DNA from: Reticulitermes lucifugus
Taxonomy: Eukaryota > Arthropoda > Insecta > Blattodea > Rhinotermitidae
Reading direction: 5' to 3'
DNA length: 31,475 bases
Assembly: GCA_026260175.1 (NCBI GenBank)
Contig: JAKCWW010006740.1
Span: 1 to 31,475 of the forward strand
Shown here: piece by piece, positions 21,246 through 30,844 of the stretch
Layout of the letters: every line of letters begins with the position of its first letter
How positions within the stretch are numbered: the stretch's first letter is position 1
Notes under the pieces: generated by a model
The model's database searches: none
What the model saw: the letters and a program-made list of their open reading frames with translations, nothing else
Told to the model about the DNA's origin: nothing
Position numbers and translations under genes: made by a program

Positions 21246-21536
21246 AACACATGACAGCCGATCCCAGTGGCCGTGCGGTCTTCGGCCGCTCGCTTACTAG
21301 GATCGTGGGTTCGAATGGCATGGATGTTTGTGTTGTGTTTGTTGTAAGAACGGTAGCATGGAACGTAAAGTGACATGAANNNNNNNNNNNNNNNNNNNNN
21401 NNNNNNNNNNNNNNNNNNNNNNNNNNNNNNNNNNNNNNNNNNNNNNNNNNNNNNNNNNNNNNNNAAACCTCGACGAAAACGAGGAGGCCCAGGCCCATAT
21501 AGGGCTGTCGAGCCATAGGAAAAAAAACACATGACA
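21246..21536 (+). repeat. tRNA-derived SINE, family B, copy 2, with target duplication
   Basis: A perfect 11-bp duplication AACACATGACA lies at 21246-21256 and 21526-21536. Between them is a family B SINE: CCCAGTGGCCGTGCGG, box A-like GGCCGCTCGCTTACT, GGGTTCGAAT as box B, GGCATGGATGTTTGTGTTG, then an assembly gap, then an ending of GGCTGTCGAGCCATAGGAAAA. The A-run and duplication show insertion by target-primed reverse transcription. The intact duplication suggests a fairly recent insertion. Confidence 0.85.
21380..21464. other. Assembly gap of 85 N
   Basis: A run of N from 21380 to 21464 inside the family B SINE. The true length is unknown. Protein frames running through it are meaningless. 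Confidence 0.99.
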
Positions 21537-21689
21537 ACAAATGTTTTGAGATAGAAATTAATTAGCCATTAAAATTGGGTGTGTGAAACTTTCCTCTGAG
21601 AAAAGTTAAAACCCCCCGTTTTAAAATTTCATGACAATGGTTTATTCATAGTCAAATAAATCCGTTTTGCTGTCAGAACTCTACAGTGA

Positions 21690-21882
21690 GTAGACAGAGT
21701 CAAACACAACAATGCATTTATTGCAAAAATATTCATTTGTTTTACGTAATTATGCTACATGTTTCAGCCATTGCCGTCGCGATGATGATTGCCAAATGAT
21801 GGCCATAATGGCTGAAACAACTAGCAAAATTATATAAAAATGAGTTTTTACAATAAATGCATTCTTTTTTTACTGTGTCTAC
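21690..21882. repeat. Imperfect palindrome of two head-to-head repeat copies, hammerhead-like
   Basis: The left arm from 21690 and the right arm ending at 21882 are reverse complements with mismatches and small gaps. Shared blocks are GTAGACA(C/G)AGT, AATGCATTTATTG, TTTTANNTAATT and GTTTCAGCCATT. Both arms present GGCTGAAAC toward the centre, on opposite strands. On the + strand AATGATGG is followed by a GCCA-TAA-TGGC hairpin (21802-21812) and then GAAAC (21814-21818), the same layout as the hammerhead-like copy at 25341 with two changes in the CTGATGA box. Confidence 0.65.
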
Positions 21883-21955
21883 TAACTATACAATGATTTA
21901 TTCATTACACCAAAATGAGACTCGGAATATTGATCAGTGTCAATTTTCCGAGGTA
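21883..21955. other. Spacer
   Basis: No feature recognised. Confidence 0.4.
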
Positions 21956-22015
21956 CTTATACACACAAAGTTTCGGGGCTTGTCTCTGCTGCCGTCTTCA
22001 GGGTACTGATTACCA
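21956..22015 (-). repeat. Hammerhead-like dispersed repeat, copy E
   Basis: On the minus strand CTGAAGA (21995-22001) is intact, followed by a GGC/GCC-closed loop and GAAAC (21970-21974). GGTA upstream of the core and TACC downstream could form a short stem I. Stem II is weaker than in copies A and C. Confidence 0.45.
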
Positions 22016-23999
22016 TAATGACATATTTGTTGTTTAAATGTTTCGTTATTATTTTATTTTCGATTCAAATTGCATACGTTTGGCCTGAAGAGCACCTTTG
22101 GATGTCAAATATGTATACTTATCACTACACTACAGTAAAAATTCAAAACTTGCAGATTACATTCCGAAACGCTGCCAGTAGCATATAAAAATGGAAACAA
22201 AATATGTCTGTCAGTATAATGACACTAGATTACTTGAAGAGGAAATTACAATCAACTCCCGGAATGTCGTATAATTACATAAAATGTAATATGTCTACCT
22301 TAGCAAGGCATTGTCAAACGTAACATTTATAAATTTGTAATGAAATTAACCAGAAATTTAAAAGTCATCCTGACGGACCATTATTTATTTTTGATTTAAT
22401 ACGCTAAGGCTGGTTTTATTTTTGGGACCCATCTTGGACCGATTTACTGATCGATTTTAGATCTAGGCCATTTCACAGAGCTCTGTCACCTAGAACGGTT
22501 ACGTAGCATTGAATTATATGGGAGAATGATCACAAATTGTCAGAAACTAAGAATTTTGGGGACGGTGGCCGTGGCCTATTTGAAAGTAATTTCCAGGTAT
22601 TCTTCAGGAAAGACCGAGACTAAATGAAACCCCTGAGCCCGAGATTAAAAGAGGTATCTGTTTTCATATAAACTAAAGAAGGATTAAAATCTGTAAAGTC
22701 ATTTCCAGTTAGATAATTCTACCAAATTATACACAAGAAAAATTGACAGATAACAACAGGCTGACGAATTGCACACGTCGAAGTTAGAATTCATGTTTGT
22801 TTAAAGAAAACCCTAATGACGAAATGAGAGCAAACAATAACTTTACAAACACTGCAGTGTCTAGACGCTATGATGTCAAGCTGCAGATGACATCTGAGCC
22901 CAGTCTGAAAATAAGATGGACGTCTTTACTTGGCACGAGTTGCTCGTGCATTAACTAGCCAAATTGTTCATGCGAAAGTGGCATAATGAACAAAACCACT
23001 ACACCATTTAACCCTTCAACACATGGAACTCATTTATATAGTATTTAAGATTCAATCCCTATCTTACAGAAAACACACTACATTATAAAGACTCACAATG
23101 CTGTTTAGGAAAGTAATCGCCTTTTATTATGAGGTTCACAAGAGATACATGCACAAAGTCTGTGAGCAAAACGCAGAGTTCTTGTAACGTTAAAGTAGGT
23201 GTTTCTACTGTATTCAAAGGGACAATGGACGCCAACCATCATTCATCAGCACCTTAATCCCTTTCATTTTACATCTCTAATTTTTCCGATAGTGGAATCC
23301 TTAATCCAATTGCGCAAAGTGTGTGTCACACTAAAATTCTGTATTAATTATATTTTACCTGAAAATCGTAATATTTTAGTAATATTATTTTTCACTGAAT
23401 ATGATAGAAGATTGGTTTGTAAGCGTAAAGCTATTGACAGAATTTGTAAGCTTAAGGTTATTAACAGGAAATCCTTGAAGTTGGTTGTCACAATCGAGCA
23501 GCAGATCTGGGCCACAGCGTTCAGACCAACTTTGTCAGGTATTTCCAATTTAATTGTAACAATGCAGAGTTGAAAATTCTCGTAACAACTTTCATTCATT
23601 TCGACGGTCCGTGGAACAAGATCCCCACTGCTGCTGAGAGAGCGCTCAGGCAAGACACCGTCTCAGTTCAGCGCCCTGTCAGATATCGAAACAGATTAGA
23701 ACGCTCGACTTTTACTGCTGGAATAATTTTATTGGCTCTGTCTTGTTTAGGGTCACGAGGCGGAACACTTCCATTCCGACACGGCTTGACCATCCCGTCT
23801 CTTTATCGAAAAACGTGAATTGTCTGTTATTTAATTCCAGTGAACTATTGTGAGACTTTGATCGGAGCGCATAACATAAAGGCAAAATGTGGGTAGAATT
23901 TGTCTCTTGATATATACAAGACTGAGCCGCAATAACAACATGTAATCATCTGCTGCCTTAACTTATTTGTATCGCTTGTCGCTGTGAAAACGAATTGGG
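22016..23999. other. No recognised gene or repeat
   Basis: Overlapping open frames on both strands at 23199-23573 and 23348-23653 (124 and 101 codons) are partly antisense to one another and carry no domain I recognise. I do not call either as a gene. Confidence 0.45.
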
Positions 24000-24190
24000 G
24001 AGTGGAGGTAGAGCTCCACGCTTTCTTAACGTCATTACTTGATGGAGATGAATGGTCAGATTTACGACCCCGTCGCTTTATACTTGCGGGGAAGAAGCCC
24101 CATATAACGATAGGCTCTGTGGAGAAGAGAAGCATTTCTGCCCTCATCAGGAATCTAACCCTAGTCACTATATTGAGTACAACGTCACGG
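24000..24190 (-). repeat. tRNA-derived SINE, family A, diverged copy 7
   Basis: Aligned to 16417-16695 in the same orientation: GTGGAGGTAGAGCTCCACGC matches the GTAGTGGTATAGCTCTAC block, CCCCGTCGCTTTATACTTGC matches CCCCGGCGCTTTACTCCCGG, and ATCAGGAATCTAACCCTAG stands where the box B lies. The head beyond box B is barely recognisable. Confidence 0.6.
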
Positions 24191-24214
24191 CTTTCTGAAA
24201 GGAGTATACATAAC

Positions 24215-24310
24215 ATACGATACATACATACATTCATTCATTCATTCATACACACACATACATATATACACACACAAATATATAATACATATATATAATA
24301 TATATATACT
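24215..24310. repeat. Low-complexity ATTC, CA and TA repeats
   Basis: Short runs of ACAT, ATTC, CA and TA follow one another. Confidence 0.9.
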
Positions 24311-25296
24311 TAATAAAGTGACCTGTAATGCCGACACATGTCCACCTGCCCACCGGTAATGTGGTGTATCAGTGCATCTCTTTATCCGCACCTATGGAGC
24401 CACTGAAAGCTTTATTACCCCACCCCGCTGCCCCAATTCAGATGGGGCGGCGAACGCTATGAAAAGACTATTGAATTCCTCGAACAAAAAAAGTGATTCA
24501 TGTTGAAATTGTGACGTTCCCCTATTCACGTCTTATGAAGAGTACATCTGTCCTCCCTTGTGTCCACTCGGTGTTTTGTATGACTGCAACGTAGGAATGA
24601 CGGCTTTTTTAAACGGAGATTCAGGATACCATTTAAAATTGTGGGGGCTTATGTTTTTATTTATCGCTTTCATGTTCTCCCACCGTTCGTTGCTAATGTC
24701 GTGACAGTTGGCAATATCAAACCAGATGTCGTCAGCGTTTGTGTGCTGAAATGCATCGGACGGATTTCGAAACTTTGCACCAAGTTATGCAGAAGATCAA
24801 GATACAAATATCCCTGTGACCAATCACCACGGAACTACAAGGTATAAAGGGCTTAGAGGTGAATTTTCATGCATTTGTCACGTTCACAGCAAATTGACGT
24901 GAGTGATCAGCTCCAGTCTTCGACGTCCCAAGGAAAGAGATCGACGTGCCAAGTGAATAGGAAACTTGGTGGACACTAGGACCAGAAGTTCGCGCATGAA
25001 GTATCAGTAGGCCTACTGCACACGATATCCTAGCATCGTCATCAGGGGAACAGGAGGGGAGGACACGAATTTTGTGTTATGCAAGAAGTAACGAAGTAAG
25101 AAAGACAGTTTCCGGAGATGACATCCCGTTGTGATAGCGTAGCTCAGTTATTCCAAAAGCTATCCAGTCAAACACAACTACTATTGTTACAAAAAAATTC
25201 TGTTTTACAGAAATTCGCTACTGGGTGAAACAGGTGGCGAATTTTTGTAAAAAAAACAGCTTTGTTTCTGTAATTAAAATAATTGTCTTTGGTCTT
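24311..25296. other. No recognised feature
   Basis: No gene or repeat recognised. Confidence 0.5.
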
Positions 25297-25500
25297 GATT
25301 ATTGCTACCAACAAATGCACCAACAACTCACTAAAAAACCCTGATGATGGCAATATAATTGCCGAAATACGTAATGGGGCACTCTTTCAATAAAGAAACA
25401 GTGACAAACTTGTCTTGGTGCATTTGTTGGTGGAAATAATCAATTATACAAAGATGCACGGTGAATATAAAGTGATGTCTTTGGTCTGTTTTTGGAATAG
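25297..25500. repeat. Inverted pair of repeat R2 around a hammerhead-like hairpin
   Basis: A perfect 16-bp inverted repeat CCAACAAATGCACCAA lies at 25308-25323 and, as its complement, at 25415-25430. With two mismatches it extends outward about 11 bp on each side (TTGATTATT). The right-hand copy continues on the minus strand through a CACCGTGCATC block, also found in the copy at 28373-28460. The hammerhead-like hairpin sits between the arms. Confidence 0.75.
25341..25380 (+). ncRNA. Hammerhead ribozyme-like motif, best copy (A)
   Basis: CTGATGA (25341-25347) is exactly the hammerhead CUGANGA box. A stem of GGCAA (25349-25353) and TTGCC (25359-25363) closes a 5-nt loop, and GAAA (25364-25367) follows directly. 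A TACGTA palindrome comes next, which could act as a very short stem III or pair between two RNAs, as described for minimal hammerheads in retroelements. CC before the box and GGGG at 25376-25379 could start stem I. The UH cleavage step is not cleanly formed (AAU rather than NUH), so activity is doubtful. Such motifs are known from Penelope-like elements and retrozymes; the assignment here is by motif only. Confidence 0.5.
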
Positions 25501-25974
25501 TTGAGTTACGAAATACAATAGACACATTATTTAAGTTTCTATAAAATAGTGGCTGTAGGAGAACCTTAATATATACTTCAATCAAATACATATTTCTATA
25601 TACATATGCAGTAATGAAGTATGAAGAAGGCTTTTTTAAATTGTTGTCCACAAGAAGACGTTTTGATGATCTTCGCGTGTAAGATTGATTACACAAGTCT
25701 GAAAATGTAGCCATTTACAAAAATTTTGAAGTGTTTGCTCACTTGTTCTTAATTATCTCTGAAATGATAAAACTTACGACACAACTATATCGAGATAAAC
25801 GTAAGAACTTTGTTCAAGATAATTTTCACTCCGATAAATATTTAGCGACTAACACTCGAGGGATTTTCATAAACGCATGTAAAGTGTCAGTTATGTTCAA
25901 TTTTAAAAAGAAACTCGAGTGAATCGACAAATATTGGTAAATGCTCCTAATATAAAAATTCCTTCGACTATTGG
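25501..25974. other. No recognised feature
   Basis: A minus-strand open frame that runs across 25331-25714 is composite of repeat and unique sequence; I do not call it a gene. Confidence 0.45.
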
Positions 25975-26060
25975 TAAGTTGTTAGGTATGGATAATCAGA
26001 AAACAGACAGACATGGCGAAGCTAATAAAAATATACTCGTATTTTGAAAATTTTCGTTAA
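25975..26060 (+). repeat. Possible end fragment of repeat R1
   Basis: ACAGACAGACATGGCGAAGC followed by TAATA, then an AAAATTTTCG patch, matches the tail of the R1 copies at 18570 and 28760. Only the tail is seen. Confidence 0.35.
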
Positions 26061-26422
26061 GAACACTTAAGAAAGGACTACAAACATAAGACGAATGTGG
26101 AATTTATCGTGTGATTTCGGTTTTCAGAGCTAGAGGCATCGGATATAGAAGTTGAACCAAAGTATCGTCTGCTTTGAAGTTTGCCGTCTTTAGGGCAAAT
26201 GAGTCAGAAAGGGATGCCCTCTGATATACGTCAGACAGTGGTACTAATAGTGGAGGTTTCAGCGTGGTGAAATCCGATGGGAAAAGTGACGCTGTTGTTG
26301 CGAAGAAAATTTGGAGGAAAAATAAGACCAGACTTCACTTATTTTTTACAGAGTTCATAATGCATTAAATGACAGTAATTAAAAGTACCGTCTATGGCAC
26401 AAAATATATAATTAATTTAGTA
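26061..26422. other. No recognised feature
   Basis: No gene or repeat recognised. Confidence 0.45.
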
Positions 26423-27313
26423 TACAAAATATTCACCCAACATGCATTGATTCGATTAATGGGTTACGTTCATGGGGTACCTTTTAAATTACAAAATACT
26501 TTAGCTTACCAAGGATTATCACAGAACGGTTCACTATTCCATTTCTGAAAAATATACCTGGATGTGGTGAAGAACAATAGTGGTATTTGAGTCTTTAACG
26601 TGATTGTTAATGGCTTATTAAAGGATAGTGTGTGCATAAATAAGCAAAACAGACATTAACTTCTGTAATAAACACAATCAGTGGCTTTTCATCCTGTAGA
26701 AAAAAATTCTTTGGTTTAATCATCAACCACTACAAAAATTGCTATGACACATGGTTTTTTTAATTTATCAAGGCGCACACCAAATTTAAAAGGCATTAGT
26801 GCCAAAAAGAATATTCCTTCAAGGTTAGAATATCTACAAACACTGATATAGAAACCAAACACTCACCACTCTGACCGATTTATTACAAGCTGCAGGTATC
26901 ATCCACTGGATAACACCAATGTAAAAGAAGGCTGACGTACATGTGGAAACACCCTCCACTTCCATGAAATCCTAAACGACTGTCGTTAAGTCATATTGTT
27001 AATAATTCCATTTTAATCAGTTTTATGGTATGACAAGCTGTGACATATTTTTGGAAAGTATCAATATAATTAACATTGTTTTCAGTTCTTAAACGTATAC
27101 GTAATTACTTTCAAATCTTTCTACACCATAAATTTTAAATTAGGCAGGAAAAACTCTGCAGTGATTGCAACCATATTCTGATAACCTTGCCCGTAATAGA
27201 ATATGGAATGATACGTTTAAATTCTTGGTATGATAATTCATTGTGTAACTTAAAACGTTCTCCTGAATATGGTTTATTAATCGAATCGAAACGTTTTGGG
27301 TGAATATTTTGTA
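26423..27313. mobile_element. Non-autonomous element with ~150-bp terminal inverted repeats
   Basis: The outer end TACAAAATATTCACCCAA at 26423 recurs as its complement ending at 27313 (GGGTGAATATTTTGTA). Homology continues inward for about 150 bp on each side, including ATTAATCGAATC and CTTGGTA blocks, with roughly 25-30% mismatches and small gaps. The 891-bp unit has no recognisable transposase between the arms. Similarity stops abruptly on both outer sides, as expected at element ends. No clear target duplication remains. Family unknown. Confidence 0.7.
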
Positions 27314-27497
27314 AAAGAATCAAACTCATGTTATGTGCATTACATGCTTTGTTCACTCGATTTTTATTTGTCCTAGCGTTTGGATTTCGAATATTTTATT
27401 GGCTGTCTTAATTATAGGTAGACGGCAAGTGTGAACATGAGATATGTCACATTTATCCGTGCATGGCGGACACCTTTACTCTTGGAAGACTTCCTTG

Positions 27498-27544
27498 AAT
27501 GTTTGTACAGTTAAGTCTAAATCAACCAACAAATGCACAAGATT
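27498..27544 (+). repeat. Repeat R2, short copy
   Basis: The last 33 bases match the complement of 28373-28404 with a single one-base gap, including CCAACAAATGCACAAGATT. Similarity fades upstream of about 27498. Confidence 0.7.
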
Positions 27545-27964
27545 ATTGGTAAGTATAAGATATATTTTCAACCCCTACATATATTTCAGAAAAGAGATTG
27601 CCATCTTCAGGGATATGTATCAGAGAACTGTAAGTGCTATCTGCATCCAAATATACAATGTATGGTTTTACAGTAAAAGCTTTTACACATGTCACAATTC
27701 AAGATGTATAGCTAGACAAAATTACGAATTAAAAACAATAAATGCGCTATGCCTCAAGTAGTAGTTAAAAATAAATATGCCTTAAGATCTCAGGGTATAA
27801 ATATATGCAAAAACTTTAGATGAATCGGTGTTAAAATATTAAACATTAAAAAGTTTATAGTGGTTTTTAGAACTAGTTATTGGCCATGCATATAGCGTTG
27901 TGGTTGGTCTGTTGTGGGTCTCGTCCTGTACGTTGTGTATTGCCTGTATGGTGAGGTATAGTGT
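27545..27964. other. No recognised feature
   Basis: No gene or repeat recognised. Confidence 0.45.
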
Positions 27965-27965
27965 T

Positions 27966-28372
27966 TAATATTCCTCCTTTTTGTTCCTGAAATGTCTACT
28001 AGCTTCACGTCTTACATTGTTCAGATTATCTACATTACTTTGGTTGGGATTCCGTAACCACTGCAGTTTAGCCTGCTTCCTTTGATCTAAAAATTTTGAA
28101 AATTCTTCGTCAAACCTTGGTTTATGCTGCTTCCTTTCATACAGCCCTAGACTCTCTTTAGCTGAGATTTTGATACTCTCTTTAATGTTTTCCCAAGCCC
28201 TATTTATGTCCTCACTAACGTTTAAGTTCTCCAAAGCTGCATACCTGTTTGAGATCTTTATCTGATACTGTTTCCTAACCTCTAGTTCACTTAGCTTCTT
28301 GAGATTAAATCTCTCCGTATCAAATTTCTGTGCTGCTTGTTTACTTACCATTAGTCTTTCCCTAACTTTTGC
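27966..28372 (-). pseudogene. Non-LTR retrotransposon protein, internal fragment between endonuclease and RT
   Basis: About 135 codons remain open on the minus strand. Motifs in order are KVRERLMVSKQAAQKFD, KQYQIKISNRYAALENLN, RAWENIKESIK, LGLYERKQHKPRFDEE and NNVRREASRHFRNKKEEY. I recognise this as the connector between the endonuclease and reverse transcriptase domains in a jockey/CR1-like element abundant in cockroach-type genomes (commonly annotated as endonuclease-reverse transcriptase or craniofacial development protein 2-like). Both catalytic domains are missing, the left end is cut where the frame stops, and the right end joins repeat R2. It is a relic with no enzymatic role, although it has few disabling changes, so it is relatively young. 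Recognition is from memory. Confidence 0.7.
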
Positions 28373-28460
28373 AATCTTGTGCATTTGTTGGTTGATTAGA
28401 CTTACGATAAAATGCACGGTACATACAACATGAAGTTTGTAGTGTTGTCTCCTGGCGGCT
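28373..28460 (-). repeat. Repeat R2, longer copy, fused to the retrotransposon fragment
   Basis: On the minus strand the order is ACACTACAAACTTCATG, TACCGTGCATTTTATCG, then CCAACAAATGCACAAGATT, matching the copies at 25415-25500 and 27498-27544. The R2 end coincides with the start of the retrotransposon-derived frame at 28372, so the 230-codon open frame through both (27965-28657) is a chance fusion. Confidence 0.65.
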
Positions 28461-28759
28461 TGTGCAACCTTCTTTTGCTCTTTAATCCCACGGACTGAAA
28501 TCGAAGCGTTCAGCTTTAAAAATTTCTTATGACACCCGGGGAGTTCTTCAAGCACGCTGCGCCTCCGATTCGAAATATATAGGCAGACCAGCTGAATAAT
28601 ATCTTTCGATTTACTTTCCTTATTCAGTAACCTTATGATTTTTCTCAGTTGTTTCAAAATAATTCCAGGGCCAAGAATAAATACCTATTACAAGTCTTCG
28701 GCAAAACTGATTCTGTATGTACACGCGCATTTCATTTCCTGTTCACACCACGTGTCCAT
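28461..28759. other. No recognised feature
   Basis: Upstream part of the composite open frame; no domain recognised. Confidence 0.4.
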
Positions 28760-29222
28760 GCTTATATTAGATTAGATTATTTCTTAAAACAAATTAGGCA
28801 ATGTACATATAACGTAACATTGTGGTGCGTTTGCATAAAGGTTTTTGAAACGGAAAAGCAGAAATGTGTTGCCTTCGTGTTTTGACGTATACAACTAGTA
28901 TGTCGCTGTCAAATATAATAACTACAACAATATAATAAATATTGAAAGGCAACATTGCATTGTCTTCATTTTTGCGCTACATATGTCGCTGTCAACAATG
29001 TGAAACACGTTTAGGTCTTCACGTAAAGTGTCCGATACTTCTGTCCGATTTTAACAAAACATGTAATTTCTCGACAGATTTTCATTACTAAAAGTCCCCA
29101 ATATCAGGTTCAACGAAAATCAGCCCAGTGAGAGCCACGCTGATACATGTGGACAGACGGACGGACGGACAGACATGACGTAGCTAATAGGCGCTTTTAG
29201 CGACTATACGAGCGCGCCTAAA
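28760..29222 (+). repeat. Unnamed dispersed repeat R1, copy 2
   Basis: Shares the blocks listed for 18570-19123 in the same order, ending with GGACGGACGGACGGAC, CAGACATGACG, TAGCTAATAGGCGC and GAGCGCGCC. It is about 90 bp shorter than copy 1, mainly through gaps in the middle. Confidence 0.7.
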
Positions 29223-29764
29223 AATCGAAAAGAAATAAAGAGAAAGCTGCTAAAATACAAGAGTAGAACAAAGTTCAACTTAATTTCAGAAAGTACATTT
29301 CGCGGATTTTATTTGTTCTGTTTCCCTTGTGTTGGATATGTATAAGTATATAAGGTAAGATGGTACACTTTCGATACAGTACAATTCCGATTAGTCTAAT
29401 GTTTTACTGATTTTTCTCGCCTTGTGACGTTGCTAGTACTTATCTCACTGTGCTGTTGTGATGCTGATGGCTTGTTGAATTACCTTTCTTATTTTCATCT
29501 ACAGAGCAGATTGTGTTTCAGAGTTGCAATTTTTTTGTGGGAAGGCGCATACTGCTGTTTAGCTCTTTGCCTTGTTATAAAACTGTCTAATATTAATCCG
29601 CTAATTAAGGTTACTAGTGTTAGGTTAGAGTCACACTTTTTGTGATCTTGTTTTCCGACATCACCACGGGGCTAGTCTGTGAGACACCACCATATCTTGA
29701 AAAACATTTTTTTTTCTTTTGGTGGAGAAAGGCCCCGCAGCAGAAGTTACGGACGCTGATGATT
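29223..29764. other. No recognised feature
   Basis: No gene or repeat recognised; an open frame at 29424-29645 has no family resemblance. Confidence 0.45.
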
Positions 29765-29935
29765 AGTTTTTCCGTGTAATGAAATTGACAGGGGTAAACC
29801 GAAGTACTGGGGGGAAAAAACCTGTCTCAGTGACACTTTGTCCATCAAAAATCCCATATGGACTGACCCAGGATCGAACCCGGGACTCCACGGTGGGAGG
29901 CCGGCGACTAACCGCCTGAGCCATGGCACGGCCCT
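29765..29935 (-). repeat. tRNA-derived SINE, family C, copy 2
   Basis: On the minus strand: GGGCCGTGCCATGGCTCAGG with GGCGGTTAGTCG as box A, GGGTTCGATCCTGGG as box B (29871-29885), then CAGTCCATATGGGATTTTTG and GGACAAAGTGTCACTGAGAC. It keeps its CpGs. It pairs with the decayed copy at 575-745. Confidence 0.8.
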
Positions 29936-30479
29936 CTTGAAACGCTTTGTTATTACTTGGTGTTCATCCTCTGTCCTACATCAGGTACATTTTGGATCAG
30001 TAGAGTAGGTAAAATTTAAATCGGAAGAAAAATGTTTTTCAGGTTACACATGCGGATAGAAACTGTCATTCGACTGGATTCGTCCAAGCCAAATCCAACA
30101 TTGCACACTTTCTTGTATTTTGGTGGAAGTTAAAAACTACGATATCTGTTCACGCTATTAAACACAACTTAAATTTTACAATGTTTTACCAACAGGGCCT
30201 GAATATGTAGGTACAAAATTATTATGACCTTGGATTTTAAAAATTAGAACATATAAAATACAGAATGTCCAGATGATACATGTCCCAAAAACATTATGTC
30301 CCGAAATATGTTCATTTACAGACGTCCGGTTTCCACCATTAAAAAAGAAAACTTTTGAGGTTACTTTCCTGACTGCTACTACCGACACCTTAGTGGACTG
30401 CAATGTGGGCACCCCTCATGGTACACACGATATTCTGTCCACGTGTTTTGAAGCATACTGTGGGTTACCGTACGTCATT
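29936..30479. other. No recognised feature
   Basis: May include the decayed downstream part of the transposase at 30480-30844, but no motif can be identified. Confidence 0.4.
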
Positions 30480-30844
30480 CGGTTTCAGGGCTTAAATCAG
30501 TTGCATCTTGTAAGCTGTTGGAGGCTTTTGTGCAGAACATCGTGTACAGTCGAACGTGGAGTTTGCAGCTGATTGCTTGCGGCACAAATTGATTTAAGCG
30601 GAATCCTCCTGAAGGCGTTTCTCTGATGCGATCCACGTCCTCTTCAGATGTCCGTAGACTTCCTCGAGCTCTTTCACACAAACAGATTCCATGCAGTCCT
30701 CAGGTTTTTGTTCCAAACCCGGATGCGTTTGCGTGTTGGGGTTTCACGTCCATATTGAATTCTCAAACGACTCTGAATAGCCGTCACAGATTTCAAATCA
30801 GCAAGACGCCAGACGCTCGCAACTTTCTCCTGCGGCGTCGACAT
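30480..30844 (-). pseudogene. DUF4817-type (IS630/Tc1-like) transposase, N-terminal remnant
   Basis: From the ATG at 30844-30842 the frame reads MSTPQEKVASVWRLADLKSV, then SRLRIQYGRETPTRKRIRVW, the typical DUF4817 helix-turn-helix opening (usual form: EK...WLAE..SV...R.FR..YGR.PPTRKSV..W). After a frameshift near 30680 a second frame gives GSLRTSEEDVDRIRET, and after another near 30620 a third gives KSICAASNQLQTPRSTVHDV and LHKSLQ, the second helix-turn-helix. The DDE catalytic part is not seen. At least two frameshifts make it inactive. The family uses these domains to bind transposon ends in the nucleus. Terminal repeats were not identified. Confidence 0.75.

Noticed and set aside
21226..21540. 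Open frames containing a run of X
   Set aside because: They run through the assembly gap inside a SINE.
23199..23653. Overlapping open frames of 124 (+) and 101 (-) codons
   Set aside because: They are mutually antisense, without recognised motifs.
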